This document shows, piece by piece, positions 1 to 7,140 of a stretch of DNA of 64,000 nt. The stretch covers positions 62,001-126,000 of the forward strand of contig NZ_BJDY01000002.1 in NCBI RefSeq assembly GCF_005405385.1, given 5' to 3'. This stretch comes from Lactiplantibacillus mudanjiangensis (GTDB lineage Bacteria; Bacillota; Bacilli; Lactobacillales; Lactobacillaceae). The notes under the pieces are model-generated. The model was not told the origin of the DNA, made no database searches, and worked only from the letters and a program-made list of their open reading frames with translations. A program made the translations under genes and the position numbers. Position 1 is the first letter of the stretch. Every line of letters starts with the position of its first letter.

Positions 1-978
1 GCTGGTTTTACGTCCTTTAATATCGGGACTGAACCCGAATTCTTCTTATTCAAGATGAATGAAAAGGGCGAACCAACCACTGAATTAAACGATAAGGGGA
101 GTTACTTTGACTTAGCCCCAATGGACTTAGGTGAAAACTGCCGGCGTGATATCGCGTTGGAATTAGAACGCCTTGGGTTCAATGTGGAAGCCAGTCATCA
201 TGAAGTTGCCCCTGGCCAACATGAAATCGACTTTAAGTATGCAGACGCTTTAAGTGCCGCGGATCATATCCAAACGTTCAAACTCGTTGTCAAGACGATT
301 GCACGGAAGTACAACTTATGGGCAACCTTTATGCCAAAACCACTCAATGGGGTTAATGGCTCAGGGATGCACGTGAACATGTCCTTGTTCCATGATCAAG
401 GCAATGCGTTCTACGACGAAAGTGAACAAGATGAATTGAAATTATCAACGGATGCTTACCACTTCTTAGGTGGGTTAATGAAGCATGCCCGGAGTTACAC
501 GGCGGTTACCAACCCAACGGTTAACTCTTACAAACGGTTAGTGCCAGGTTACGAAGCCCCAGTTTATGTGGCTTGGTCAGGCTCAAACCGTTCACCAATG
601 ATCCGGGTCCCAAGTGCGCGTGGTTTGTCCACTCGTTTGGAACTACGGAGTGTCGATGCGTCAGCTAACCCATACTTGGCTTTTGCCACAGTCTTGGAAG
701 CTGGACTTGATGGGATTAAGAATGGGATTGAACCACCAAAGAGCGTCGACCGTAACATTTATGTGATGGATGAAGACGAACGTCAAAAGGCCGGGATTGC
801 GGACTTACCATCAACATTGCATAATGCGTTGAAGGAATTCCAAACTGACCCAACGATGAAAAAAGCGTTAGGACCACATATTTATCAAAGTTTCTTGGAA
901 GCCAAACGTCTCGAATGGGCGTCATACCGGCAACAAGTTAGTGAATGGGAACGCGAACAATACATGGAATTGTATTAA
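1..978 (+). CDS. glnA: Glutamine synthetase type I, 3' part (5' end outside window)
   Basis: Makes glutamine from glutamate, ammonia and ATP in the cytosol. The frame is open from base 1 (reads [17 protein letters not shown]) and gives about 325 C-terminal residues of a family usually near 447 long, so roughly the first quarter is missing. Visible family motifs are [11 protein letters not shown] (glutamate/ATP site) and the block [16 protein letters not shown], whose Asn-Arg-Ser and Arg residues belong to the active site. The gene ends in a strong terminator, so it is the last gene of its unit. In lactobacilli glnA normally follows glnR, which would lie just outside the window. Confidence 0.97.
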   Translation, partial: AGFTSFNIGTEPEFFLFKMNEKGEPTTELNDKGSYFDLAPMDLGENCRRDIALELERLGFNVEASHHEVAPGQHEIDFKYADALSAADHIQTFKLVVKTIARKYNLWATFMPKPLNGVNGSGMHVNMSLFHDQGNAFYDESEQDELKLSTDAYHFLGGLMKHARSYTAVTNPTVNSYKRLVPGYEAPVYVAWSGSNRSPMIRVPSARGLSTRLELRSVDASANPYLAFATVLEAGLDGIKNGIEPPKSVDRNIYVMDEDERQKAGIADLPSTLHNALKEFQTDPTMKKALGPHIYQSFLEAKRLEWASYRQQVSEWEREQYMELY

Positions 979-989
979 TCCGTTTTTTC

Positions 990-1024
990 GACAAAAAGAA
1001 GTCCTGTGGGGCTTCTTTTTTGTC
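990..1024 (+). terminator. Rho-independent terminator after glnA
   Basis: Twelve-base arms, GACAAAAAGAAG and CTTCTTTTTTGTC, close a short G-rich loop. The 3' arm is itself a T-run. It starts 11 bases after the glnA stop. Confidence 0.85.
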
Positions 1025-1159
1025 ATCAAATGAAAAAAATTTATAAAATTGAAAAATTAGGCGCACAAACCTTTATTATTGAGCGGTTTTTCGGTAACAT
1101 TAACAACAGTAACGCAATTCAGCAATTTGCCAATTATCAATGATTGCAAGGAGATTATC

Positions 1160-2053
1160 ATGGAAAAACAAAGTCAGCCTGATCTTGAACAAAACGAACA
1201 AGATCAACCTACACGGGCGTTAACCGATAGTTTACAACAAAAGTTGGACTATTTATCAACGTTACGTCAAGCAATTACGGCTGGTGATGACCGATTGATC
1301 TACGAATTGATCGATGGTGATCACTATCATCAAGCCTTATTAAATGAAGAACCGAATGCGACGCGCAACACGCAAGTCGATTTGATTACGGATGTTCATC
1401 CAGCAATCAGTCATTACCTAAGTACCAAATTAATTGATTATTTGGCGCATGAATACCCATTCTTTTATTACGAAGAAACTCAACTCGGTGAATTCCAGAT
1501 TTACTTCGGTAACTGGTGGGATCGTCGCCAGTTTGGTAAGTTGAACGTCTTAAAAGTGGCGTTCGAATTTAGCCAAGCTGAATTTAATAAATTACAAAAA
1601 ACCTTTGAATTAGCCGCGGCCCATAAGCGGTTTAATACTGATGGCATACAACGGATTTCCGCAGCTAACGATCAATTACAAGCTTTAATTGACGCGCAAG
1701 ATGATCGTGATCGTCAAAAAGATGACTTACGGCAACAGCTCAAAGAAAATGGGCAACGTAATTCACTCTTTGATTCTGGTCGGATCAAGGAAGAACGGCA
1801 ACAAATTATTGACCAATTAACGAAGTTGGCCGATGAAGATGAACAAGCCAACAATGCCCATGCCACGATGAAAGATAATGAAGCTAAGATTTTGACATTG
1901 TCTAAAGAAGACACGATTTTAGCTTATGAAAAGCAAGCGATTGAAACCGCCTTTAAGAGTTTCGAAAACTTTAATGAGCGTAACCGTAGCCTCTATACCG
2001 ACTACTTGACCACGCTGATTGGAAAGGCCCAGGTCAGTGCTGATGGCGAATGA
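1160..2053 (+). CDS. Conserved hypothetical protein with coiled-coil C-terminal half (gene 1 of 3)
   Basis: Not recognised. Start set at the ATG at 1160 because AAGGAG sits 7-12 bases before it; the frame is open further upstream but without a ribosome site. The product is 297 residues with no signal peptide or membrane segment. Residues 1-30 are acidic and Gln-rich. The middle (about 90-150) is aromatic-rich (YPFFYYEE, FQIYFGNWWDRRQFG). From about 150 to 285 it is heptad-like and charged (DDRDRQKDDLRQQLKE and onward), typical of a coiled coil, so automatic pipelines may label it SbcC-like on composition alone. It overlaps the next gene by 11 bases and belongs to a compact three-gene unit ending at a terminator at 3559. 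Confidence 0.85.
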   Translation: MEKQSQPDLEQNEQDQPTRALTDSLQQKLDYLSTLRQAITAGDDRLIYELIDGDHYHQALLNEEPNATRNTQVDLITDVHPAISHYLSTKLIDYLAHEYPFFYYEETQLGEFQIYFGNWWDRRQFGKLNVLKVAFEFSQAEFNKLQKTFELAAAHKRFNTDGIQRISAANDQLQALIDAQDDRDRQKDDLRQQLKENGQRNSLFDSGRIKEERQQIIDQLTKLADEDEQANNAHATMKDNEAKILTLSKEDTILAYEKQAIETAFKSFENFNERNRSLYTDYLTTLIGKAQVSADGE

Positions 2054-2996
2054 TGAGACGACTAAAATTGATGCGGCGACCTTAAGTACCCATGGTAAAC
2101 TCTCAATGTTTAACCAAGGGTTGAAGAGTGGCTTAGCTAATGGTCAAAAGTTTACCGAATTGATGGATCAATTAATTGATACCACTGATGGTGAAACGTT
2201 GCTCCAAGCAGCGCGGACCTTATCTGACTTTAAGTTAGATTCAGCGTATGTCACGTTCCCACATCAATATCAGAATGCGGATTATTACTTGATCTTTATG
2301 AGTCGGTTATTGAGCATGCATGATGATGAACAAGCCATTTTAAATACGCGAGCCCATAGCGAATCGCTATACCACGTATTTGAAGGATTATCCGATGACT
2401 ATACGTTCTTGTATCAAGTCGTGGATAACGAAAATGGTGGCGCTTATTATCATGAACAAACGACGGGTGAAAACTTGTTCTATGTTCATCTAGAACGCCG
2501 TTTGTTGCGGTTTAACAGTCGTGCCTTTACTAACTTGTTTATTAATAAGCTGTTGCTTAAAGGCGTGGGTACCGACCAAATTAACACGGTTTTGGCAACG
2601 TTGATCAACTTCGGTCATTACTTGCGTGATGATTTTGGCTTTAATGTGGACTTCAATATTTTGGATGTCGACAATGCGGCGAAATACGAATTACGTGAAG
2701 CTAATTTGTCTGGTGAAGTCGTGGATAAACTCTTTGTCACGGCCGCTGAACATGACTATATGTTGCAAAACTCACCAGCAGGTCATGGGGCTGAAATTCA
2801 ATTGCCGGGGTCACTCGTCGTTGACGTCTTTGATGCTGGTCAATCACAAAAGGCGGATTGGGTGATTACGGTTCACGATCCAGAACAACGGGTATCATGG
2901 TTTGATGTCTTGTTGCACTTTGACTTCATGCGGGACTGGTATTTGGAAAATATCGATGCCTTAGAAATTAAAGCGGATCCATTAGTATTTGCTTAA
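2043..2996 (+). CDS. Conserved hypothetical protein (gene 2 of 3)
   Basis: Not recognised. The chosen start is the ATG at 2043 inside the end of the preceding gene (GTG at 2037 is an alternative; GGAAAGG at 2021-2027 is the nearest ribosome site). About 317 residues, acidic, cytosolic by appearance, no motif I can name. It has many aromatic and Asp residues, for example FPHQYQNADYYLIFMSRLL near residue 70 and WFDVLLHFDFMRDWYLENID near the C-terminus. Tight overlap upstream and an 17-base gap downstream point to translational coupling and a shared complex or task for the three proteins. Confidence 0.82.
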   Translation: MANDETTKIDAATLSTHGKLSMFNQGLKSGLANGQKFTELMDQLIDTTDGETLLQAARTLSDFKLDSAYVTFPHQYQNADYYLIFMSRLLSMHDDEQAILNTRAHSESLYHVFEGLSDDYTFLYQVVDNENGGAYYHEQTTGENLFYVHLERRLLRFNSRAFTNLFINKLLLKGVGTDQINTVLATLINFGHYLRDDFGFNVDFNILDVDNAAKYELREANLSGEVVDKLFVTAAEHDYMLQNSPAGHGAEIQLPGSLVVDVFDAGQSQKADWVITVHDPEQRVSWFDVLLHFDFMRDWYLENIDALEIKADPLVFA

Positions 2997-3013
2997 TTAA
3001 TGGGGGAGATTGC

Positions 3014-3553
3014 ATGTTAGATTTAACAAAATTACAACAACAATCGATTCGATTAGATGCCGATATCGCTGCTAAGCAAGGCTTGCATCGCCGACCACAA
3101 ACGCGGTTGCAAAACGCAATGGTCGCGCTGGATGTTGAACTAGCCGAAATGGCGAATACGTCCGAATGGTTTAAAGTTTGGAAGATTCATAAAGGCAAGG
3201 CCGATGCTGACAAAACGCCACATGAGACTTTGTTGAATGAATATGTTGATGCGATGGATTTCTTCTTCTTGGTCGCGGCGATCCAACAATGGACGCACTT
3301 AATGCCGATGACGGCGGAAGATTTGGCTGAAGTAGCATCTAAACCTAAGACAGATTTAGATAAGCAATATTTAGCTATTAAGCACTTATTGTATAATGCT
3401 TACTTTGATCATCGTCAGGAGAGTTATAAGCATGCTTGGCACGTGTTCTTGAAGATTGGTCTGGTTGAGTTTGGCTTTGATCAGGACGAGATTCAAGCGG
3501 CCTTTGTGGCGAAGAATCAAGTGAATGAAGCTCGGCAGGAAAACGATTATTAA
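3014..3553 (+). CDS. Conserved hypothetical protein (gene 3 of 3)
   Basis: Not recognised. 179 residues starting at an ATG preceded by GGGGGAGA. Predicted cytosolic and largely helical, with Trp-containing segments (SEWFKVWKIHKGK, IQQWTHLMP). The C-terminal half has a Tyr/His-rich helix (YFDHRQESYKHAWHVFLKIG). It closes the three-gene cluster downstream of glnA, and a terminator follows within 6 bases of the stop. Nothing nearby suggests a pathway. Confidence 0.82.
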   Translation: MLDLTKLQQQSIRLDADIAAKQGLHRRPQTRLQNAMVALDVELAEMANTSEWFKVWKIHKGKADADKTPHETLLNEYVDAMDFFFLVAAIQQWTHLMPMTAEDLAEVASKPKTDLDKQYLAIKHLLYNAYFDHRQESYKHAWHVFLKIGLVEFGFDQDEIQAAFVAKNQVNEARQENDY

Positions 3554-3558
3554 AAGGG

Positions 3559-3591
3559 AAGTGTAGCCTGGAAACGAGGTTACACTTTTTT
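3559..3591 (+). terminator. Terminator of the three-gene cluster
   Basis: Arms AAGTGTAGCC and GGTTACACTT (one G-T pair) around a 9-base loop, followed by T6. Confidence 0.85.
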
Positions 3592-3675
3592 GATGGCGTG
3601 GTAAAAATTAAATTGACAGGTATGGTCGAGTTATCTATAATTAACAATGTTGCGTGCTAAGCGTATGCGATTGTT

Positions 3676-3749
3676 GTCATGGTAGCTCAACTGGATAGAG
3701 CATCCGCCTTCTAAGCGGAGGGTTGTGAGTTCAAGTCTCACTCGTGACA
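3676..3749 (+). tRNA. tRNA-Arg (anticodon TCT)
   Basis: A complete cloverleaf of 74 bases can be folded. The acceptor is GTCATGG with TCGTGAC (two G-T pairs) plus discriminator A. The D stem is GCTC/GAGC. The anticodon stem TCCGC/GCGGA carries the loop CTTCTAA, whose positions 34-36 read TCT. The T stem is GTGAG/CTCAC with loop TTCAAGT. CCA is not encoded. It decodes AGA/AGG, rare codons in this genome. It is a single gene with its own terminator and sits at the edge of the accessory patch. Confidence 0.95.
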
Positions 3750-3761
3750 TAATTTATGATG

Positions 3762-3806
3762 AAAAGGAACCTTGCTAAACGTTTTGTTTAGTGGGGTTCC
3801 TTTTTT
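3762..3806 (+). terminator. Terminator after tRNA-Arg
   Basis: Arms AAAAGGAACC and GGTTCCTTTT enclose a second small hairpin (GCTAAAC/GTTTAGT); a T6 run ends it. Confidence 0.85.
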
Positions 3807-3822
3807 ATGCGTGTTATTTGAA

Positions 3823-3850
3823 TGTTCAACCCTACGTGCGTGGGGAATAC
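3823..3850 (-). repeat. Solitary degenerate type I-E-like CRISPR repeat
   Basis: Read on the minus strand this 28-base stretch begins GTATTCCCCACGCACGTAGG and ends TTGAACA. Its first half matches the repeat-like sequences at 4328-4405 almost perfectly, and the layout (GT-TTCCCC-hairpin-GGG-GAtC) is that of type I-E repeats as I recall them from lactobacilli. No second copy lies 61 bases away and no cas gene is in the window, so it is a remnant or a solo repeat. Confidence 0.6.
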
Positions 3851-3879
3851 AAAAAACACTCGCTATGGAGTGCTTTTTT
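3851..3879 (-). terminator. Terminator of the minus-strand small gene pair
   Basis: CACTC/GAGTG core flanked by A6 and T6 runs, so it could work in both directions. It lies 13 bases past the stop of the 78-aa gene and abuts the solitary CRISPR-like repeat. Confidence 0.6.
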
Positions 3880-3891
3880 GGTATTTAGTTT

Positions 3892-4128
3892 TTAAATCCA
3901 TGCAATGATTTTTAGTTTCATAAAGTTCCCATTTCTATACATATCAAACAGAGAGCGATTGATCCGGCCATAGTAGCTATCTGGATAAGCCAGTATCGTA
4001 TCGCCCACAAACTTGACAGCCTTACGTTTCTTACTAAAAATGACTTCTCCAATAGCAGAATCATCTTCAACTTGAAACTTATAGTGATACAAATCGTCGT
4101 CGTGCTCTGTCAACCACAGCCTAATCAT
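3892..4128 (-). CDS. Small hypothetical protein, possible immunity/antitoxin partner
   Basis: Not recognised. Start taken at the ATG at 4128: on the minus strand AAGGAGG stands 9 bases before it, while the TTG 6 bases further upstream is too close. The 78-residue product is mixed alpha/beta by eye, starts MIRLWLTEHDDDLYHYKF, has acidic patches followed by a KKRKAVKF basic stretch, and no membrane segment. It overlaps the upstream gene by 8 bases (ATGATTAG), a coupling seen in toxin-immunity and toxin-antitoxin pairs. An immunity role is an inference from size, order and coupling only. Confidence 0.6.
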   Translation of the reverse strand: MIRLWLTEHDDDLYHYKFQVEDDSAIGEVIFSKKRKAVKFVGDTILAYPDSYYGRINRSLFDMYRNGNFMKLKIIAWI

Positions 4129-4330
4129 GATCAATGCCCTCCTTCTTTAAAGCCTCACGATAATTATGTATCTTATCGGTCTCTGCGTGTGCTTTTTGAT
4201 AGGTCATATTATCTTTTTCCATTAAAATCGACTCAAAAAATTCATGTTCTAGCATTAAAAGGTCAGACTGTGCAATGCTTTTGCCACACTTGCTAATCAA
4301 ATGCTGCCATGCCAACGACATATGAATCAT
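4121..4330 (-). CDS. 69-aa ORF, possible orphan C-terminal toxin tip (5' truncated)
   Basis: Reads MIHMSLAWQHLIS, then LEHEFFESILMEK, then MTYQKAHAETDKIHNYREAL. The helical pattern HExxE...(M/L)xYxxAHxxTxKxYNYxEAL reminds me of the C-terminal ends of some phage head-associated and LXG-type polymorphic toxins, but this is memory, not a search. The start codon has no Shine-Dalgarno: the bases before it are CCCCACGC of a CRISPR-like repeat, and an in-frame stop lies 10 codons upstream with no other start. That suggests a 3' fragment of a longer gene whose front was lost, kept with its downstream partner. It may not be expressed. Confidence 0.45.
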   Translation of the reverse strand: MIHMSLAWQHLISKCGKSIAQSDLLMLEHEFFESILMEKDNMTYQKAHAETDKIHNYREALKKEGIDHD

Positions 4331-4405
4331 GCGTGGGGAATACGCAAATTTTCTCGATTAGACTAGAGGAGTGACAGGATCATCCCTACATGCGTGGGGG
4401 AACAC
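4315..4405 (-). CRISPR. Degenerate two-repeat type I-E-like CRISPR remnant with one 33-nt spacer
   Basis: On the minus strand 4405-4377 reads GTGTTCCCCCACGCATGTAG then GGATGATCC, a full 29-base I-E-like repeat. Exactly 33 bases later (spacer 4376-4344) a second GTATTCCCCACGCATG begins at 4343, but its second half has been replaced by the start of the 69-aa gene. Repeat plus spacer is 61-62 bases, the type I-E period. No further repeats are found at that period on either side and no cas genes are in the window. I call it a relic; confidence covers the identity of the repeats, not activity. Confidence 0.62.
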
Positions 4406-4623
4406 CCTAAATAAATCCCGGTGTAACAGCGTTTTGCTTTTACAAAAACACTAATTTACATGAGTTTGGAAAAGCTAAGAGTATAGACTAAATATATCAC
4501 AAAATTTCTAATTGCAGGTTAAGGCTAAGTTGTAATTAGAAATTAATGGGTATTTTTGAAAAAAGTCTGTCACAAATTCTTCTGTATAATTAAATTAATT
4601 TGGGATAACACCTATAATAGAAT

Positions 4624-4653
4624 GTGACTATACATAAAAAACGTTGATATAAT
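4624..4653 (+). promoter_or_regulatory. Candidate promoter of the secreted SH3-like gene
   Basis: A perfect TATAAT at 4648-4653 lies 18 bases after a weak GTGACT box. The whole 4406-4736 stretch is AT-rich and otherwise holds nothing I recognise; two more TATAAT hexamers (4585-4590, 4613-4618) could be alternative -10 boxes. Confidence 0.4.
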
Positions 4654-4736
4654 AGGAATTTTCGCCATTTCTGATAGCATTGAAACCACAAAAACAGCGT
4701 GCCATAATGAGGTATCAATGGATGGAGGAGTTTGTA

Positions 4737-5468
4737 ATGAAAAAATGGTTTAAAGCGGGTTTGATGATGGCCCTCGGGCTAGCCTTGGTGATTCCAAGTG
4801 CAACGACTTCTGCAAATGCAGCAAGTAAGAAAGTGACAATTGTTTCGACTAAAACGATTGCCCAAACGGCTTATCATGGTAAGAAAGGTTATATCTACAG
4901 TAGTGCGAAGTTAACTAAGAAGTCGCAGCACATGACGAATTATAAGTACACGACTTGGTATGGGACAAAGAAAGCTACGATCAAGAAGAGTGGCAAGAAG
5001 TCGTCTTTGACTTACATTACGTCTGGTAAAAAGCATGGCTGGATTTATAGTAAGTATTTGACGGTTGGTAAAGCACCAATTAACAAAGCTAAGTTACGTC
5101 AAAATGATATTGTTGCCTACAATCGTGCGGTTATGTTTGCTTCCAGTGGTGTTCAAGAAGTCGCAAAAGCCTCGCTAACAAGTACGTACAAATCAGTTGG
5201 TGATAATCTCAGTTATGCATGGGGTGGAGATTGGTATTCTTACTCTAGTAGCGTAGAAATCAGTACAACAAAAATGGATCAGGCGTCTCTTTTGAAAGTG
5301 TATAATATTTTTAAGGGACGGTTTACTACTTCTCAAAATGCAAATTTAGCCACGATGGCAGCTGATTTAGATAAACAACAAGTGACAACTGACAGTATCG
5401 ATTTAATTCGGTCTAAAATGGGAAATTTGGCTGGTACTTTAGGCGATCTTCTATCAAATTTGGATTAA
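4737..5468 (+). CDS. Secreted protein with SH3-like N-terminal repeats
   Basis: Start set at the ATG at 4737 (GGAGG 10 bases before), which places a clean signal peptide at residues 1-28 (MKKWFKAG, hydrophobic core, SATTSANA). Residues 35-125 are Lys/Tyr/Thr-rich with SH3-like pieces such as GYIYSSAKLTKKSQHM, YTTWYGTKKATIKKSGKKS and HGWIYSKYLTVGK, the pattern of lactobacillus cell-wall-associated exoproteins. Residues 130-243 are different, Ala/Ser-rich and helical, with no motif I know. Total 243 residues. It probably associates non-covalently with the wall; no LPXTG. It stands alone between its own promoter and terminator in the accessory patch. Confidence 0.8.
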   Translation: MKKWFKAGLMMALGLALVIPSATTSANAASKKVTIVSTKTIAQTAYHGKKGYIYSSAKLTKKSQHMTNYKYTTWYGTKKATIKKSGKKSSLTYITSGKKHGWIYSKYLTVGKAPINKAKLRQNDIVAYNRAVMFASSGVQEVAKASLTSTYKSVGDNLSYAWGGDWYSYSSSVEISTTKMDQASLLKVYNIFKGRFTTSQNANLATMAADLDKQQVTTDSIDLIRSKMGNLAGTLGDLLSNLD

Positions 5469-5574
5469 TTGTTTCTAGCTATTTATGCAATGGTGAATAA
5501 AAAAATAGAATTTTCTACATTTGAATGTTCTTAATTTTTTGAAAGACTAAAATGTAATACTTTTAGTATAAGTG

Positions 5575-5609
5575 AGATCTCTTTTGAATAAAAAGGGGGT
5601 CTTTTTTTA
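5575..5609 (+). terminator. Terminator after the secreted SH3-like gene
   Basis: Weak stem AGATCTCTTTT with AAAAGGGGGTCT (several G-T pairs) followed by T7, about 105 bases past the stop. Bases 5469-5574 show nothing else. Confidence 0.5.
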
Positions 5610-5710
5610 TTATTTAAAATTATAGAAATTAGCAACATCATCACGCCCCTTAACTAATATTAAGAAAAGTTAAAGAAAGTAATTAACGTGTAAAAATCAG
5701 AGCATTACGC

Positions 5711-5739
5711 TTGAAATATTTCTGTAACAAAACGATAAT
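5711..5739 (+). promoter_or_regulatory. Promoter of the 40-aa membrane microprotein
   Basis: TTGAAA at 5711-5716 and GATAAT at 5734-5739, separated by 17 bases, 30 bases upstream of the start codon. Confidence 0.6.
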
Positions 5740-5768
5740 GTAAATGTAACAGGGAAGGGGAAACAATT

Positions 5769-5891
5769 ATGGGTTCAGTTTTAGCAATTATTGGCATTTT
5801 AGCCGTTGCCGGCGGTGTCCAATACTATTCAAATTTCGTTGCCAAGGAAAACGCTGCTAGCAAACATTTTACTGCCCGTAGTGACCGTTAG
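5769..5891 (+). CDS. 40-residue single-pass membrane microprotein
   Basis: Function unknown. ATG at 5769 is preceded by a purine-rich ribosome site (AGGGAAGGGG). The peptide is MGSVLAIIGILAVAGGVQYY followed by SNFVAKENAA, then SKHFTARSDR and a stop. It is an N-terminal hydrophobic helix of about 17 residues and a polar, basic tail, so it would sit in the membrane with the tail probably in the cytosol. It has its own promoter and is followed by a bidirectional terminator. Codon use is ordinary for this genome. The dedicated promoter and ribosome site argue it is really made. Confidence 0.65.
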   Translation: MGSVLAIIGILAVAGGVQYYSNFVAKENAASKHFTARSDR

Positions 5892-5951
5892 GCAGACGGG
5901 TGTTTTCTATCAAGCAAGGCACTGCACACGGTGCAAATATTACAATCAATC

Positions 5952-5991
5952 AAAAAAAGAACTGACCAATTAAATGGTCAGTTCTTTTTTT
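5952..5991. terminator. Bidirectional terminator
   Basis: Near-perfect palindrome AAAAAAAGAACTGACCA / TGGTCAGTTCTTTTTTT with a 6-base loop, between the plus-strand microprotein and the minus-strand 51-aa gene. Confidence 0.9.
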
Positions 5992-5998
5992 ATAATGC

Positions 5999-6154
5999 TT
6001 ACTTAAGTTTTGGTGTTGCTTCAATGGTTTCAGTCTTACCAGCGGCAAAACGTTGGATAGCAGCGGTTTGCTTTTCGCGACGAATGCGCTTTTGCTTGTC
6101 AGCAACTGGACGACGTGATGCCCAAGTGTTATATGGCTTACGTACTTCAGTCAT
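5999..6154 (-). CDS. 51-residue basic protein of unknown function
   Basis: Read on the minus strand from an ATG at 6154 preceded by a perfect AAAGGAGGA. The product starts MTEVRKPYNTWASRRPVADK, continues QKRIRREKQTAAIQRFAAGK and ends TETIEATPKLK. It is strongly basic in the first 40 residues, without Cys or hydrophobic segments, so a nucleic-acid or ribosome-binding role is possible but not shown. A TATAAT (minus strand, 6207-6202) lies upstream. It ends at the shared bidirectional terminator. It is too short for most ORF cut-offs. Confidence 0.75.
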   Translation of the reverse strand: MTEVRKPYNTWASRRPVADKQKRIRREKQTAAIQRFAAGKTETIEATPKLK

Positions 6155-6354
6155 GAGAGAAATTCCTCCTTTATTAGTCCAATAACAAATATTGTAAAGC
6201 CATTATAACGTAAATTGCAACTAAAATCGCCTCTTTTTTGAAAAAAGGCATTTTTGATAAACGTTTTACATCATTTTGTCTTGCTGATGAATAGGTAATA
6301 GACACCTTTTCTGATTGATGTTATATTGAAATTATTAGAAAGTAGGGAAGCCCA

Positions 6355-6984
6355 ATGAGTCACGAAATTGATCCGCGAGTCGATAAAACACGTCGCCGGT
6401 TACGCCAAGCTTTAATAACATTACTACAAACACAAAAAGTCGAAAATATTTCGGTTCGACAACTGACGACGACAGCCGCTGTCACTCGGGGAACCTTTTA
6501 CTTACATTATAAAGACAAACCAGATTTTATCGATCAAGCACTTAATGATCTGGTCACCGAATTGTTCGCCGAAGCAATTGTGACCGTTTCCATTGAAGAA
6601 GTAATCACCAATCCTGCCGATCCATTACGCCGAGTCCAAGTTTTTTCGCTGACTAAAGCGTTATCTTACATCGATCAACACGCTGAGGCCTTTCGAACTT
6701 TGCTGTTAGACCAGAGCCAGTTAGCGGTAAGTCGCCGCCTGCAACAACAACTCACGCAATGGATGCAACGATTTTATTGCGATTTCGAAGATCAGTTCGC
6801 TGATTTGGAAGTGCCCGTCAGCATTCAAATTGCTTATTATGTGTCATCAACACTAGGCTTAGTCACCGACTGGCTCGCTAATGACATGATGTACACCCCG
6901 CGTTATTTAACGAAGTGTCTTAAAAAAATGCATCATCTAATGACCGTGGGCAATATTAGCTTCACGGATTTCTTCGTGCAATAA
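6355..6984 (+). CDS. TetR/AcrR-family transcriptional regulator
   Basis: 209 residues. The N-terminal helix-turn-helix is clear: VENISVRQLTTTAAVTRGTF followed by YLHYKDKPDFIDQAL (about residues 26-62), the TetR signature with the conserved FYxHYxxK. The C-terminal ligand-binding domain has the layout of the TetR_C family found in lactobacilli, with no identifiable ligand. It is monocistronic: its 5' side is a 200-base gap with a minus-strand neighbour, its 3' side the promoter of the L21 operon, so the target is probably elsewhere. No obvious palindrome directly in front of it was found. Confidence 0.9.
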   Translation: MSHEIDPRVDKTRRRLRQALITLLQTQKVENISVRQLTTTAAVTRGTFYLHYKDKPDFIDQALNDLVTELFAEAIVTVSIEEVITNPADPLRRVQVFSLTKALSYIDQHAEAFRTLLLDQSQLAVSRRLQQQLTQWMQRFYCDFEDQFADLEVPVSIQIAYYVSSTLGLVTDWLANDMMYTPRYLTKCLKKMHHLMTVGNISFTDFFVQ

Positions 6985-6993
6985 AAATATTAC

Positions 6994-7022
6994 TTGACTA
7001 GTGATGACTATTTTGATAGTAT
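6994..7022 (+). promoter_or_regulatory. Promoter of the rplU-prp-rpmA operon
   Basis: TTGACT at 6994-6999, 17 bases, TAGTAT at 7017-7022. Transcription would start near 7029 and leave a leader of about 110 bases. Confidence 0.75.
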
Positions 7023-7029
7023 TTTCTTG

Positions 7030-7124
7030 TTGTATTTGTGGACTTCTACAGCTACAACCGCTCATGTTAAGTATTAAGTTCAGCAATGACGCTTAATTTG
7101 GCGAGTCTAAGTGATTTATAATTT
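7030..7124 (+). promoter_or_regulatory. Candidate L21 leader (autoregulatory RNA)
   Basis: Firmicute rplU-prp-rpmA operons carry a structured L21 leader that is thought to sense ribosomal protein. The position and length here fit (between promoter and the AAGGAGGTG of rplU), but I did not verify the conserved stems. Confidence 0.4.
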
Positions 7125-7140
7125 AAGGAGGTGCACAAAC

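Noticed and set aside
4072-4296. 74-codon plus-strand frame across the small gene pair
   Set aside because: Antisense to the coupled minus-strand genes, which show the better start signals.
4254-4467. Longer CRISPR array
   Set aside because: Positions one repeat-spacer unit (61-62 bases) beyond the two repeats carry no repeat-like sequence on either side.
3676-6154. Integrated element using tRNA-Arg as attachment site
   Set aside because: I looked for a second copy of the tRNA 3' end (GTTCAAGTCTCACTCG) downstream and found none; no integrase in the window.
5931-6185. 84-codon plus-strand frame
   Set aside because: It runs through a bidirectional terminator and is antisense to the 51-aa gene, which has a perfect ribosome site; this frame has none.
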